DNA from: Boletus sp. NGJ
Lineage: Eukaryota; Basidiomycota; Agaricomycetes; Boletales; Boletaceae
Direction of reading: 5' to 3'
Length of the DNA: 64,000 nucleotides
Assembly: GCA_019096195.1 (NCBI GenBank)
Contig: JAGTXK010000139.1
Span: 434,001-498,000 of the forward strand
In this document: piece by piece, positions 36,451 to 47,507 of the stretch
Position numbering within the stretch: the stretch's first letter is position 1
Layout of the letters: every line of letters begins with the position of its first letter
Notes under the pieces: model-generated
What the model saw: only the letters and a program-made list of their open reading frames with translations
Database searches by the model: none
Told to the model about the DNA's origin: nothing
Program-made: the position numbers and the translations under genes

Positions 36451-39400
36451 TCATGCTGTTCGTGTAGCTTGATTTCGGTCCTGCAAAATTTGGAGTTTCC
36501 CCAAGGTCCGCTCCAGTGTGATGATTCCTCCTGCAGTCAGTCGAGGCACCGCAAGGTCTTGGCCGTGATTGCCCACGGGCTCATTCTTGCTCTTCTCAAT
36601 CAATTGCCGGGCATCATTGAGGACCTTGACAAGCCTTCCTCTGGTGTAATACAGCCAATTGATCTCTGACTGTAGACCACCAAGAGGAATTTCAAGCGCT
36701 CGGCGGACGAATCCCCTCGACAAGACATACGCCTTTTCGCTATATAGCCGACTATAAGAGAAGTGAGCACGATGGAACCTTCGACACGCGGAATCATGAC
36801 CTGTTGACGATGCCTTCTTCCGTGCCTCTCAGCTTTTCGTAAGCAGGCTCGCAGAACCATCTAGATGATCCTTAGACAATGTCACTAGCAAAACATTACG
36901 ACCCACGGTTCTTTTACTAGTACGAGACCTTGGATGGAGACAAAAGCTTGAAGTAAACTCGATCTTGACGCGCTCCAGGTCTCGGTGCGGTCGCCAGACC
37001 ATGTTCCTAGGATTGATAGACAAACCTTACCCTCTTCGTAAAGGTTGCTAAAAATATGTATAGTTGTTTGTTCAAAGTGGCTTGTGTATTCCTATTCACT
37101 TACGGATTGACTGGATGATGTGGTTTTGACATAGTAATGAGCACACGTCAATGAATCACAACAGAGCATACACACCTCTCCCGTTGCCATTTGTCCAACT
37201 GAGGAAATGAGCTATGGGCGGGCTCTGAGGAAAATTGGAGTCCAGCATCCAATCTATAACAAATGGGGCATCTTCATACGGCGTATTTTCTGGCCCGATG
37301 ATCAAGCATCGCAAAAGATCCGAACGATCCTCGTATGCACGCACTATGATAGAGTCTGGCAAATATGGATATGGTCAGGGTCAAAGCGTATTCACGCCTC
37401 ACGACGCCATTCACCTGGCAAACTGCTGGAGAGAGCTCGATACTCTTTGGTTAGGCGAGCAAGGAAAGTTCTTGAAGGTTGACTGGCGGACGTGGAGTAG
37501 AAGGCGTGGTCGGTAGGGGCAGAGGATAGGATTTCAAAGCGTTTCCATAACGAGTCGTCATCCACTTCAACTGTATCCTTTGCAGGAGTGTTCACAACCA
37601 ATTCTTGGCTCATCTCTGGGGACGTAGAGGGCGAAGTTGGGAGCGGGGAGATTGAATCAGCAAGATCCAGTGTGACGTTACTCGGAGGGGGGTTAATTGA
37701 ATCGTCATCTAGTCCTGGTGATGATTCAGTCTCTGTCCAGGGAATGTCAACCTCCATTTCTTCCGGCTCCTCGTCTGTTTCCTCCCATTCATCGTCGTCG
37801 GAATTCTTCTCGTACCGCCAAACACCGTCTCCATCTTGAAGCCAAATGCCCTCCCAGTATTCCTCGTTCGAGTCGCGTTCTGACACTTCTTCATCCCAGC
37901 CATCATCCTCGATCTGCTCCAGACTGTCATATAGTCTTGTTAGTCTTTCCAGAGGCAAGATAGACACCTCCATATTCGGGTGTGTCACTTCCACTGAACC
38001 ATCTAGATGGAGCTGTAATCATCGGTTAAACAAGAGTCAGTCAAGATCTCCAAACATACCTCAGTAACTTCCCCGAACCACGAGAGAGAGTTGTCAGCCA
38101 CGCTGGGAAGAGAGACGTCGTAGAGAAAAAGTCGTTGGGTATTACGATTAGCCGCTATCAGCGCTCCCAGATCGGCCATGGTACGCCTCCATCCACAAAG
38201 TTCACCATCAGCTCGCACCGGTGGTTCACGAACCCATTCCTCGATCTCACCGATCTTGGGAACTCGTGGAGGTGCGAACCCATTCGTCGCACCCATTGGG
38301 TGTATGAAGACCGAGTCGCCTCGTCGTACGCCGAAACCGTGGCCATGTAATGCATCGGGACTCGTGTCTCCCGTGCCGTTCGGATCAAGTTCTAGGACAG
38401 ATACCGTTTCCAAAGTACCCGTATCCGCACAATGGATGACAGCGACTCTGTCCGTGGAATTGACAGACTGGACTATGGCCACACGTTCCTGGTCTTCATT
38501 CTTCCATAACACATGATCACCTGGCCTGTCAACACATTTGAGCGGACATCCTCTGATGAGGGATCCATACACACCAGCAATCATATTCATCAACATTCAA
38601 GTATGGGATCAGGTTTGTGGATGGTAAGGTCTCTCTCGAGCCATCTTGCCATAGAACAGTCACAGTTGTCCGCGTTTCCTGAACACACAGTGTGCGGCTG
38701 TCAATCTTGCCATCGACTCCGACCCCGGTTTCAAACGATACGATAGGGACGGTCTCGTCGCCAAGAATAACCACTTTGTCACCGACACGAATGTCACCGG
38801 ACTTTGTCTTCAGAACCGTGAGTTTTGTGAGATCTTCGCCATGCCAAAAGCGTTCAGGACGTCGCTTTGTTAATGCAGAATCACGATCAAGCTAAGAACT
38901 CAAGTCAGAGGAGGAGAGGAAAAGGTCGAACGACCATACCGTCTGGTTCAATGCTAGCCAACATATGGCAAGCACGGTATGCTGGAGATCAACCACAGTG
39001 TCATTCAATGTTGGCATTGGTGCTCCTTGGCACACGTTATGAATACCGTGGAAGGTAAGAGGATGCGGCAAGATATCCTAGATGAAATAAATAACTCGAC
39101 GCTGCGGCGTAAAAGACAGCGTGACATACAAGTCCTTTGTCCCCGATTGTGAGGCGTGAGCTTATCTCCGGCATCCGAATAAGGGTACCTGATGCAGAAA
39201 CGACAAGTTCGTCGAAAAGCTGCGGGAATGAACGCATTGATAGACCACATTGCGATAGATGCGTACCTCGATGACCTTGATGGGGAGTAAGCTTTGGATC
39301 GTGACATGTAGAACATGGGAATTCCTTACTTGCCCTATCCAATCGTCGTATACGACATAGTCGCCCGCATTGACGCTGGCTGTGTGACGAAGATCCTTGA

Positions 39401-39883
39401 CGTTTCTCCAGCCCTGGACAAGCTCGCCGCTGATGGCGTGTACGAGCCTGGCCTGTGCATGAGTGGTTACTACGACGCCGGAGCACACGTCGTCAATGCT
39501 GCGTTTACAATAATCCCCTGCCTGGAAATTGCGATCGACCAGCTCGTATTTGGATTCTAGGACAATCTCGCGAAGACCGCCTGGTAGGAAAGAAACGCCA
39601 ACCTCGCCGCGGGTGAGGGGGCGCATGAGCGGATCTACGAGGGGGTTTGTAATGGGAGGGAGGTCATCTGCATCATGCCAACAGCGCTGAGAAGACTGTG
39701 AGAGGGAGCGGAGAGGAAGAACATCAGTTGTTACCAATACGACACCATGCACATTCGGCGAACCAATTCGCCTGACGATGTCCTCCTGGTAAAACTAGAC
39801 GGCAGGGAAAATGAGCGGGGAGGTCGATGGCGAGAGGGGAAGAGTACCTTTGTAGATGGCGGTGGCCCGTTTGTGAGCGACAT
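36451..39883 (-). CDS. UBE2O-like E2/E3 hybrid ubiquitin-conjugating enzyme
   Basis: A large E2 of the UBE2O class, which in animals acts as a hybrid E2/E3 that ubiquitylates orphan ribosomal and other basic proteins. The first exon [12 protein letters not shown] (start at 39883) joins over a 51-nt intron to [14 protein letters not shown]. Conserved N-terminal SH3-like blocks follow ([44 protein letters not shown]), then an acidic stretch (about 37740-37920). The C-terminal UBC domain has [42 protein letters not shown] with the active Cys, [13 protein letters not shown], and [11 protein letters not shown] helical tail ends QATRTA at 36451. Roughly 950 residues. Its start is divergent from the F-box gene with a 94-bp shared promoter. 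Confidence 0.9.
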
Positions 39884-39943
39884 TGGACGTGGATGTGAAA
39901 CTGGGCGGAAACGAGAGCGATTGTTGCACAAAGCTCATCGGAT

Positions 39944-39949
39944 CACGTG
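39944..39949. promoter_or_regulatory. CACGTG motif, UBE2O/F-box divergent promoter
   Basis: In GATCACGTGGTCC, nearly centred in the 94 bp between two divergent starts (39883 minus, 39978 plus). It could serve both genes. Confidence 0.45.
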
Positions 39950-39977
39950 GTCCGATAATACTCGCTCTACCACCAAC

Positions 39978-41935
39978 ATGCTCAATCTCCTCCCCGTCGA
40001 GATCATCATCCAGGTATTTTCGCATCTTCCTTGTCGTGACTTGCTCACTTGTAGCCTCGTGAGTCTTCCCCCGCTACCTTGTCCGACTCAATCACACCAC
40101 CATCATGCCAGGCGTGCCGCATCTTTCATACAGTTGTACAGGACAACGCTTCATGCCAGTATACAATCGAGCTAGCCGTCTCTGGCATGCGAAATGGCCC
40201 TCCTGGCGCCATTGGTCACGCCGATCGCTTGTCTATGCTCCGGAACAGCCAAGCCGCATGGCATACCTTGCAATGGACCGGACTGAAAGATGTCCGCATG
40301 TTGCAGGGCTCCTTATATGAACTCAATGGGGGCGTATTGGCCCAGTCCAACCATTTTGGCGGCCGCAGCCTGGTGTTTCGTCGTCTTCCTTCTCACTATC
40401 GCAGCATCCAAGAACACGTGTGGTCGCTCGACTTGGACTTCGTTTTGCGAGACTTTACGCTGGATCCCGCTCAAGATCTTCTCGTGTTCATTGCACAGCC
40501 AGTCCTTGGGTGAGTTGTATATCTCCACCACAGCTGTATCTTTACCTCTTTCGAGACCCACCGTACACGATGCGCGAATAGGAACCTCGATACACCTACG
40601 TTCCCTGACAACCGGCGAGGTGCACCCTTTGGCCACGCAGTTGCCCGTGCTTGTACATGACGTCGATCCGCGCACTGCAAATTTGACATTCACGCTCCAG
40701 ATCCACAGTGACTGTGTTGCTGTGCACTTCATTAGTCACGGGATGTCACCATCAGAGCTCGTGGTGTGGAATTGGAAGACAGGGGAGACGCTTCTGGTAA
40801 GACAGCATTAGCTACCATTGCGTGTGCTCACCCTGGTCCCATTCAGAACACCTACAGCGTCAACTTGAAGGCGTTTGCGTTTCTTACCGAACGACTTATT
40901 CTGGTAGGTGGCTTCGGAGGCGTCGAATTCAACCACGGTCAGCCTCGACTTTTCGTGGTAAACCTAGACTCTAGCAAGGGCGAGAGGACCGAATTCGATC
41001 GGGTGGAGTATCTTTGCGCATTTCTATACCCAGTCTGCCATCTCTGGGTTCATCCACTGAATTTCCTAATCCGGTCGGACCCATGTACCGACTGGTCACC
41101 ACATCCAAGTGTGCAAGTGCCGTTTTCAATTGGACCTGGGCCGAGGTTGTATATTGTGACGATTTGGCTCATGCAGGGTGAAGAGATCTCTCCGATAGAT
41201 TTGTTCGTGCTGTCGAACACACTGCTGGATCGTGTTGATACGCTCGGGGACGGCGAAATTCGGCGTGATTTCGAGTGGTCCGAATGGGGGCCTGCTGGGA
41301 CGCGCATGATAGCACGAGCCCCGCACTCCCACGTGTGGGTATGCTATGTGTTTGGGACTCGATTCAGCTCGGTGATCGGCGGCGGGCGACTCGGAAGTCG
41401 ATATATGGACTCGCGAATATTGGAGGTGTGGGACTTTAACCAGCTTGGGATCAGAAGGGATGTCGGGCGGGAGAGGGCAGAGTCGTGCGAGGTTGAATGG
41501 CATGTTGGAGACACCAGTGTGCTGAGCAGCAGGATGTTCGTGGAAGAGGTGCACACGAGACTGCCGTATCGGGTCTTGCGGAGGAAGCTGGCTGGGCCGT
41601 CGGAGGGGGATCCAGTCTTCACAGAGGCGATGTGCAGCGAAGACAACGTGATACTCGTGGATGTGAGTGTCTTATTTCCGCTGAGGAGTCGACTGAGCAC
41701 CGTGCTAGACACAGGAACGACGCTTTCGAATTTTGACGTTCTGAGACCGTTTGATAGGGGAGATGACGCGATTCTGTTTAGTTTAGTAGAAATTGTCGAG
41801 CATTTTGTGCCAACCGTTGGCGGACTAGTAAATGAGGGGAATGTGCCATTGCCGTTCGAGTCGCGGATTAAGCTCACAGCAAATACAGCTCGTCCAGCAT
41901 CCAAGCCTTGCTGTTTCAACTGCTACACATGTTAA
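39978..41935 (+). CDS. F-box protein, Agaricomycete type
   Basis: N-terminal F-box MLNLLPVEIIIQVFSHLPCRDLLTCSL joined over a 54-nt intron to ACRIFHTVVQDNASCQYTIELAVSGM, the usual start of the expanded mushroom F-box family. F-box proteins give substrate specificity to SCF ubiquitin ligases by binding Skp1. The rest (PVLVHDVDPRTANL; VVWNWKTGETLL; LLVGGFGG-like GGFGGVEFNHG; FLIRSDPCTDWSPH) looks like beta-rich repeats that would form a propeller and carries no named domain. Introns are near 40510-40605 and 40796-40850. The 3' end is uncertain: a good donor (gtgagtg at 41662) may remove part of what reads through to TAA 41933. Only 33 bp separate the stop from the NAGS start. Confidence 0.78.
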
Positions 41936-41968
41936 AAACCGCTCCTCGTCCATCCCCTCACCCCAGCC

Positions 41969-43955
41969 ATGTCCTTCCTCTCACATCCCTCTTTCCGCCT
42001 CTTCTCCCCACCACATCGCAAGGCATCCTTCCGTGCCTTGTATGCAGTATGTCGTCCTCTCTTCTCCTTCCCTTCCCCGCTCATCCCTCTCACAGACAAT
42101 CAGGAGCCTCCGCCAGCCCCACCCTTCATCCCCGCCTCCGGAGGCGGATGAGTTCGATCCGTCAGAAAGCGCAAGTCGCACACCCTTCCAATCACCGCAT
42201 CGCTCACTTTTGACACAGGATTTCATTCTTTCCATCCTGAGGGCAAACCCCTCCTTGCGCGACACAAAGTCGTATCTAGATAGCTTCGGTATTCCCCAAC
42301 CGCACCGTCACCAAAAACCGGCACTTCCCCCCTCTTTCCTTGATATCCCATCCCCCGCCCTCCGCCAACACAGACATACAGCTGACCAAGCTCCACCGAC
42401 GCAGAAACACCTGGACTCGGATACAAAAACAAGCCATGTCATATCTTCAATCCTCAACCCGGTCTACTGTCGCACTGCTCTGGTCAAGCTCCAGGGTCCG
42501 TTTAGCGACAGGCAGCTCGACAGCATCTCTCGCGGCATGGTTTACTTGGAGAAACTCGGTCTGGTCAGTGTCATTGTCATCGAGCATGACAAGCTACCCA
42601 GAGGCGACGATCGCGAACGAGCTGTTGTTGCAGAAGAAACCAACCGTGTCGTCGCTGCCCTCGAAATCCAGGGTGCCAAGGCGCGTCCTGTCCTCGGCGC
42701 GTTCGTTCGCCTAGGACCCAAACCGGGAGACACTGACACATATACGAGTGGTGCCACACTGCCCGAGGCGCATGTCTTCCCTGAAGACCTCGCGCCGATT
42801 CGCTCAGCCCTCCGCGCTGGTGAAATCCCTGTTATTCCCCCCTTTGCCCTAGACTCATTCTGCCGCTCTACCCGCGTCAACGCCGATGACATCGTAGCAG
42901 CTCTCGCACGTGGTATGGTAGAGGCCGCCGAGCTAGACGGCAAGTCGCACCCCCCAAAGCCATCGGATCCTCATGCAGACTACTCAGAGAATATAAATCT
43001 CACTCCTATGCGATTAATGATCATAAATCGGGAGGGTGGCGTACCATCCTATGCACGTTCTGGATATCCCCATCTCTTGATCAATCTCACCTCCGAATCC
43101 GACCACATTCGAGATACGTTCGATCCCTCGTGGCTGGCCGACCGCCCGACCGCCCTTTCAAATTTAGCCCTCGCACGTACATGCCTGTCGTACATGCCTC
43201 CATCTTCGTCTGCCATAATGGTATCTCACCGTTCGCCAAGTTCCCTCATAGCCAACTTAATTACCAACAAGCCCGCTGTTTCCTCGAGTCTCCCTCATGC
43301 ACTCTTACAAGGCAACCGCAAGCTGACCCCCGACACGCCTACTCTTCTCCGCCGCGGTCAACCCATACAGGTCATCCGTGATTTGGCCAATGTTGACAGG
43401 CAGAAATTGGATTATTTACTTCAAACTTCCTTCCAACGGACGCTTGACATCGATGCCTATTATAAACGCCTGGAAACCTGCCTTGACTTTGTGGTAGTTG
43501 CTGGAGACTACGTTGGTGCAGCCATCGTTACCAACGAGCTTGTTCCCAGTTCATCTTCTCCCCCAATATCGTACCTGGACAAGTTCGCCGTCTTACCTAG
43601 CCATCAGGGCGATGGCACAGTCGACTTCCTTTGGGTTGCCCTCCACGATGAATCGTACGGCCTAGGCCACCCCTTCTCCATCAATCCTAATGGTGGTAAA
43701 GAAGGCAAGGGAGAAGGTCGGGACCTCGTATGGCGCAGCCGATCGAATAACCCGGTGAATAAGTGGTACTTTGAACGTAGCACAGGTCACATCCGGATGG
43801 GTTCGTGGGTTCTATTCTGGTGTGATGCCGAAAAAAGATTAAGACTAGAGGAGACACGTTCCGATTCTCCTCTTTCGCATATCGAAGATTGGGAATCAGG
43901 GAGGCTGCAGAGGTGGGCGGAAGTGGTTACTAAAATACCTCCCACTTGGAAGTAG
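41969..43955 (+). CDS. Mitochondrial N-acetylglutamate synthase
   Basis: Amino-acid acetyltransferase of the first step of arginine biosynthesis (acetyl-CoA + glutamate to N-acetylglutamate), in the mitochondrial matrix; fungal type as Arg2/Arg14. 645 residues from two exons; the intron is 42047-42095. The N-terminus is rich in Arg, Ser and Pro with no acids (SFRLFSPPHRKASFRALYA), as in a targeting peptide. The amino-acid-kinase-like region includes ALVKLQGPF and YLEKLGLVSVIVIEHD; the C-terminal vertebrate-like NAT domain has ISYLDKFAVLPSHQGDGTVDF, LVWRSRSNNPVNKWYFERS and LFWCDAEKRL. These match the family closely. Arginine control in fungi often uses a uORF on the CPA gene; none is obvious in the 33-bp gap before this start, so the transcript leader may overlap the F-box gene. 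Confidence 0.93.
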
Positions 43956-44076
43956 AAGATGAACCTTTGAAGCTTGATTACACATAGATTTGTAGCACAA
44001 TGTGAACGCTAGCCTACCAAGTAATACTCTGCATAAGAATGTACATTGTTGTTTAACACGTCCAGTTCCTCGGTGC

Positions 44077-45965
44077 TCAGTGGCTCGACCGTCTCCTTCG
44101 CCTACGCTTGTCTTTCTTTGATGGAGGAGAAGATCCGGATGAGGTTGTGGTAAAGGAGACAACAGTATTCTCTTTGAGGACTTTCACAGCTAAACCAGGT
44201 GTTGTGTTTCCGACCCATTTCCAGGATTCATATGTTCCGTCCTTCAGAGTGATGCTCTCGACCAAATGGTCCAAACCTTCGACAACCCGGCGATGGAATC
44301 GACCGCAAGTCCATTCATCAATATTGCGAACTAGAAAATAGATTTGGAGGATGTCACTTGGATCATCCAATTCCCATTCATGGAATGGTCGGTCAGACAT
44401 CGAGTCTCCCTCGTGCCCGGGGCGTGAATAAGGAGCCGACACGACAATCTAAGGGAATAACCTCAGTATTCAAACCATTCAGACGTTCAGAACAACCCAC
44501 GGGCTTTCCATCGACGACCTCACACCAGTCAATATGTGCTCGCACTCTCCCGTTCGCCCAGATTAGTCCAATGACAGGGCTTCTAACGTTCAGCGAGTGA
44601 AGATGGCGAGTACCAGAAGCTGTTGCGATGCGATTTTGGCGATATGCATCATCGAGAAATGTATGCACTGGCTTCTTGTCCTCCCAGAAGCTGCTCACGA
44701 ACTCGAACCCAGGCATGTCAGGGAGCTGAGCACATGGAGTACTCTGATATCGAAACGAGGATCCTCTTGCTGCAGTCCCAGCTTTCGCAATCGCCGGAAG
44801 ATTCTTGAGAACCTTGTATGGGGATTTTGCAGATTGCGACAAAGGACGCGTCAGTGCTACAGGGAGGAATACTGCACAGTCGGGGGTAGCCGTCTTAGTG
44901 TTCAGAACGCGGCGGGCATCATCTGCAACAATGCTAGGTGGTTGCGGAAGAGAAACCGTGCACTGCACCCTGGTCAATGTGAGACCAGGCAACTCGAAAT
45001 GAACGGCGGGAACTTCTGACCTGAATACACTGTTCCTAATGGCAGGACTGCGGAAGACATTGTAGCTGAAAAGATCGTTATTAGTACTGTGTGTCGGAGA
45101 GTGCAACAGTGGCTCAGCGGATGAGACATACACACTTGCAACGTAGTCAGCTTCTGACCATCTTTCATTACTGGCTCTCATCTTACGGAGTCTCTTCCAC
45201 GCGAGAAACACCACAGAGATTCCCTCCAACAGTTCCTCATCCAAGTTTTTTGAGTTGCTGGAGAAAAGATGTGATGATGTGTCGAAAGCCAACTTGAGAA
45301 AACTGTCAAATCCCTCGCTGCCGTATTTAGCAGCAGGCTTCTGTAGATTGTTAACCAGCCGCCCCACTGTGATGACATTGAACGCAGGACCTTGTCTAGC
45401 CAAGCTTTGGGTATCCGATTACGGGTGTTGAAAATTTCTTGAACATCACTCATGAATTCGTCAGGAATGTCTGAAAAAGAGGCTTCTTCGCAGTTTTGGT
45501 ACGCTGACCAGGTCTCGAAGTTCCGTGCATTGCGCGCGATCCTAGAAGGGACAGTCAGCCCATTGCAGACCATCTCAGTGCGAAGGGAGTTCTCACTCAG
45601 ACGCAGACAAAGCCCGTTGATGCCCAGTGGCAGTGGACCTTGAATTCTTTACCGCAACTGGCTTGGACATTTGACTGAATGTTGCAGAATCAGGCAGGAT
45701 GTACAGTTTGTAGCGTGAGCAAAGAGGGTGCTTCATGTCACAGGGTACGTGGCAATTACCATGGAACCAGTGTCGTAAAGCTTGGACGTCAAGGCCACAG
45801 CGCTTCGGCACTGCTGGATCGGGCGACTTGAACTCAATCTCTCGCCCGCACTACTCATGTGTACGACAACTGCTGAGGGAGTAGAACCATGCCAGTATGC
45901 CCTGAGTGAGGAAATATCTCAAGCAAGGAGCAAGGCAACATATCGAGGCGCCGCTCAGTATCCAT
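44077..45965 (-). CDS. Conserved-looking protein of unknown function
   Basis: I do not recognise this gene. Four open blocks on the minus strand join through well-formed introns (for example 45602-45543 and 45391-45342) into a protein of roughly 530 residues. The N-terminal block is Cys/His-rich (CGLDVQALRHWFHGNCHVPC, then DMKHPLCSRYKLYILPDS), which could bind a metal. The middle is helical (GSEGFDSFLKLAFDTSSHLF; ISVVFLAWKRLRK). A basic, Pro-containing block follows (VALTRPLSQSAKSPYKVLKNLP). The last exon is WELDDPSDILQIYFLVRNIDEWTCGR and ends KKDKRRRRRRSSH, a likely nuclear signal. The 5' end is weak: ATG at 45965 requires a 37-nt intron, and the upstream carrier gene stops 60 bp away. The 3' part is better supported than the 5' part. 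Confidence 0.5.
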
Positions 45966-46024
45966 ATCTAGTACCCGATCATAGGTATTCGCTCTCGAGT
46001 TAACGACATCCAATGGGATGGAGA

Positions 46025-47406
46025 CTAGAACAAACTGTCCATCACTTTCCGTGATGCCTCAACTCCGAGCTGCATAGATTGCAAATTAGTGATTCGTTCG
46101 AGTGTTAGAAGAAATCACCCACAAAAGTGGCAGCATTGGCGGGAAATGCCTGGGTAAACAACATATTAGCAACTTAGGCTGATGCTGAATGCCCAACTTA
46201 CCCTAGCCATAGCAGGTCCAAATCCTTTCCAGAGAGCCGCGAGACCGTCTTGGGCTACGGTCTTTCGCAGGCAATCAAAGAAACCAGAATATGTGCCCGA
46301 AGGAGCAGATTGCAGCCTTGACTTGAGCACCTGTTGCAACTGATGAATGTCTCGAAATAGCACATCAAAGATCGAACGAACATCCGGGGGTATTGCCAAA
46401 GACCACATTGCAACACCCGCAGTCCCACCAGCCAAAATAATGGCGTTAAGATTGAGTTCAGAGGACGACGATCCAGTTGGCGTCAATGCCAATTTGGTGA
46501 CCTCGTAGGCGGCGAAGTAGCTAATCCCAACCATTGTTAGCTCAGACATCAAGCAGGGTAGGGCAAGTCATCATACGCAGCACTTCCAGGCCCATCACGA
46601 GCAAGTGTCGCACCTGTTCCACGGAAGATACTTCGCATGCCCCCTTCTTTGTAGAGGTGCTTCATTACGTCGAAGACACCCTTGTATTGAGTGCCTGACG
46701 CGCCTTGTCCTTGTACCTGCCTCTCTTTAAAAAGGAACATGGCGTACCGAATGCATACTCATACCTGCAGCAAGACCTTGGCTCGCTCTACTGGCGCGGT
46801 AACCAGGGTGGTTGGTACGGCTGATAGGAAGCCAGCGGTAGCAAGTTCTATAGTTGAAAGTCTCTCGCTCGACCTGTTTGGGGTCAGAGCAAAGATGAGC
46901 TGTTTTGAGGTGTCGTAGGCCTTGAGCGAACGGGTTATTATTCAGACATGGAGAGAAAGATCGGATATACCCAGAAAGAGACAGCAAAGATTGGGGTAAC
47001 GCCAAGGAGTGGGGGGACCATCCCTCTATACAGCCTATGAGGTCGACGGCGGGTGAGCGGATATGCCACCAGTACCGGGCCGTCGCTCACCCAGTAATGC
47101 CATCTCGGGCGAGGGTCTGCCGGACGACATCAATTGCACCTTTGTATTGTCCCGGCGCAGCTGTCTGTAGCCGTGTCTTGGTGAGGTCAAAAGGGTGCCC
47201 TTGAGAGGAAGGTGAGTGTGAGCGATTCGAGGCATGTTCAAACCGTCATTTCTCACCCACGAGGACCGCTGACACGCCGCCGAATCCTCCAGCGACAAAT
47301 GCTTTGACGTTCTCGGCGACCGAATTTTTTGCTGTCTCCCCCTCGCTACTCTGGCGGGCCAGTCGTCAGTGCTAATACGTTCGATTTTCGCTGCTGTACT
47401 GACCAT
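46025..47406 (-). CDS. Mitochondrial carnitine/acylcarnitine carrier (SLC25A20-like)
   Basis: Inner mitochondrial membrane antiporter of acylcarnitine and carnitine, needed for beta-oxidation and acetyl-unit transfer; fungal Crc1/AcuH type. Three carrier repeats with PFDLTKTRLQTA, APVERAKVLLQVQG and a third starting PPDVLKSRLQSAP show the P-x-[DE]-x-x-[KR] signature. Also present are FVAGGFGGVSAVLVGHP, LYRGMVPPLLGVTPIFAVSFW, GMRSIFRGTGATLARDGPGSAAYFAAYE, GLAALWKGFGPAMAR and FPANAATFLGVEASRK, as expected. Exon 1 consists of the ATG alone (47404-47406) before gtcagt and a 53-nt intron, after which translation runs SSEGETAKNSVAENV. The stop is the TAG at 46027-46025, close to the next gene downstream. 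Confidence 0.9.
47404..47406 (-). other. Coding exon consisting of ATG only
   Basis: The ATG is followed at once by donor gtcagt, and the intron (47403-47351) has a CTGAC branch site and ends cccgccag. The alternative of reading through puts the protein in the wrong frame for the carrier. Confidence 0.6.
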
Positions 47407-47507
47407 CGTGGGTATTGGGAACAAGAGTCGTTGTCATATGATTCACTCGGTTGAACGTGGTAAGTATCATATTTGCACATGCTACAGGAAATACATGTCT
47501 GTTGTCG

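Noticed and set aside
44393-44464. Continuous reading that ends RARGRLDV in the unknown gene
   Set aside because: A 52-nt intron with good ends joins the previous exon in frame to the longer conserved-looking last exon, so the early stop is probably intronic.
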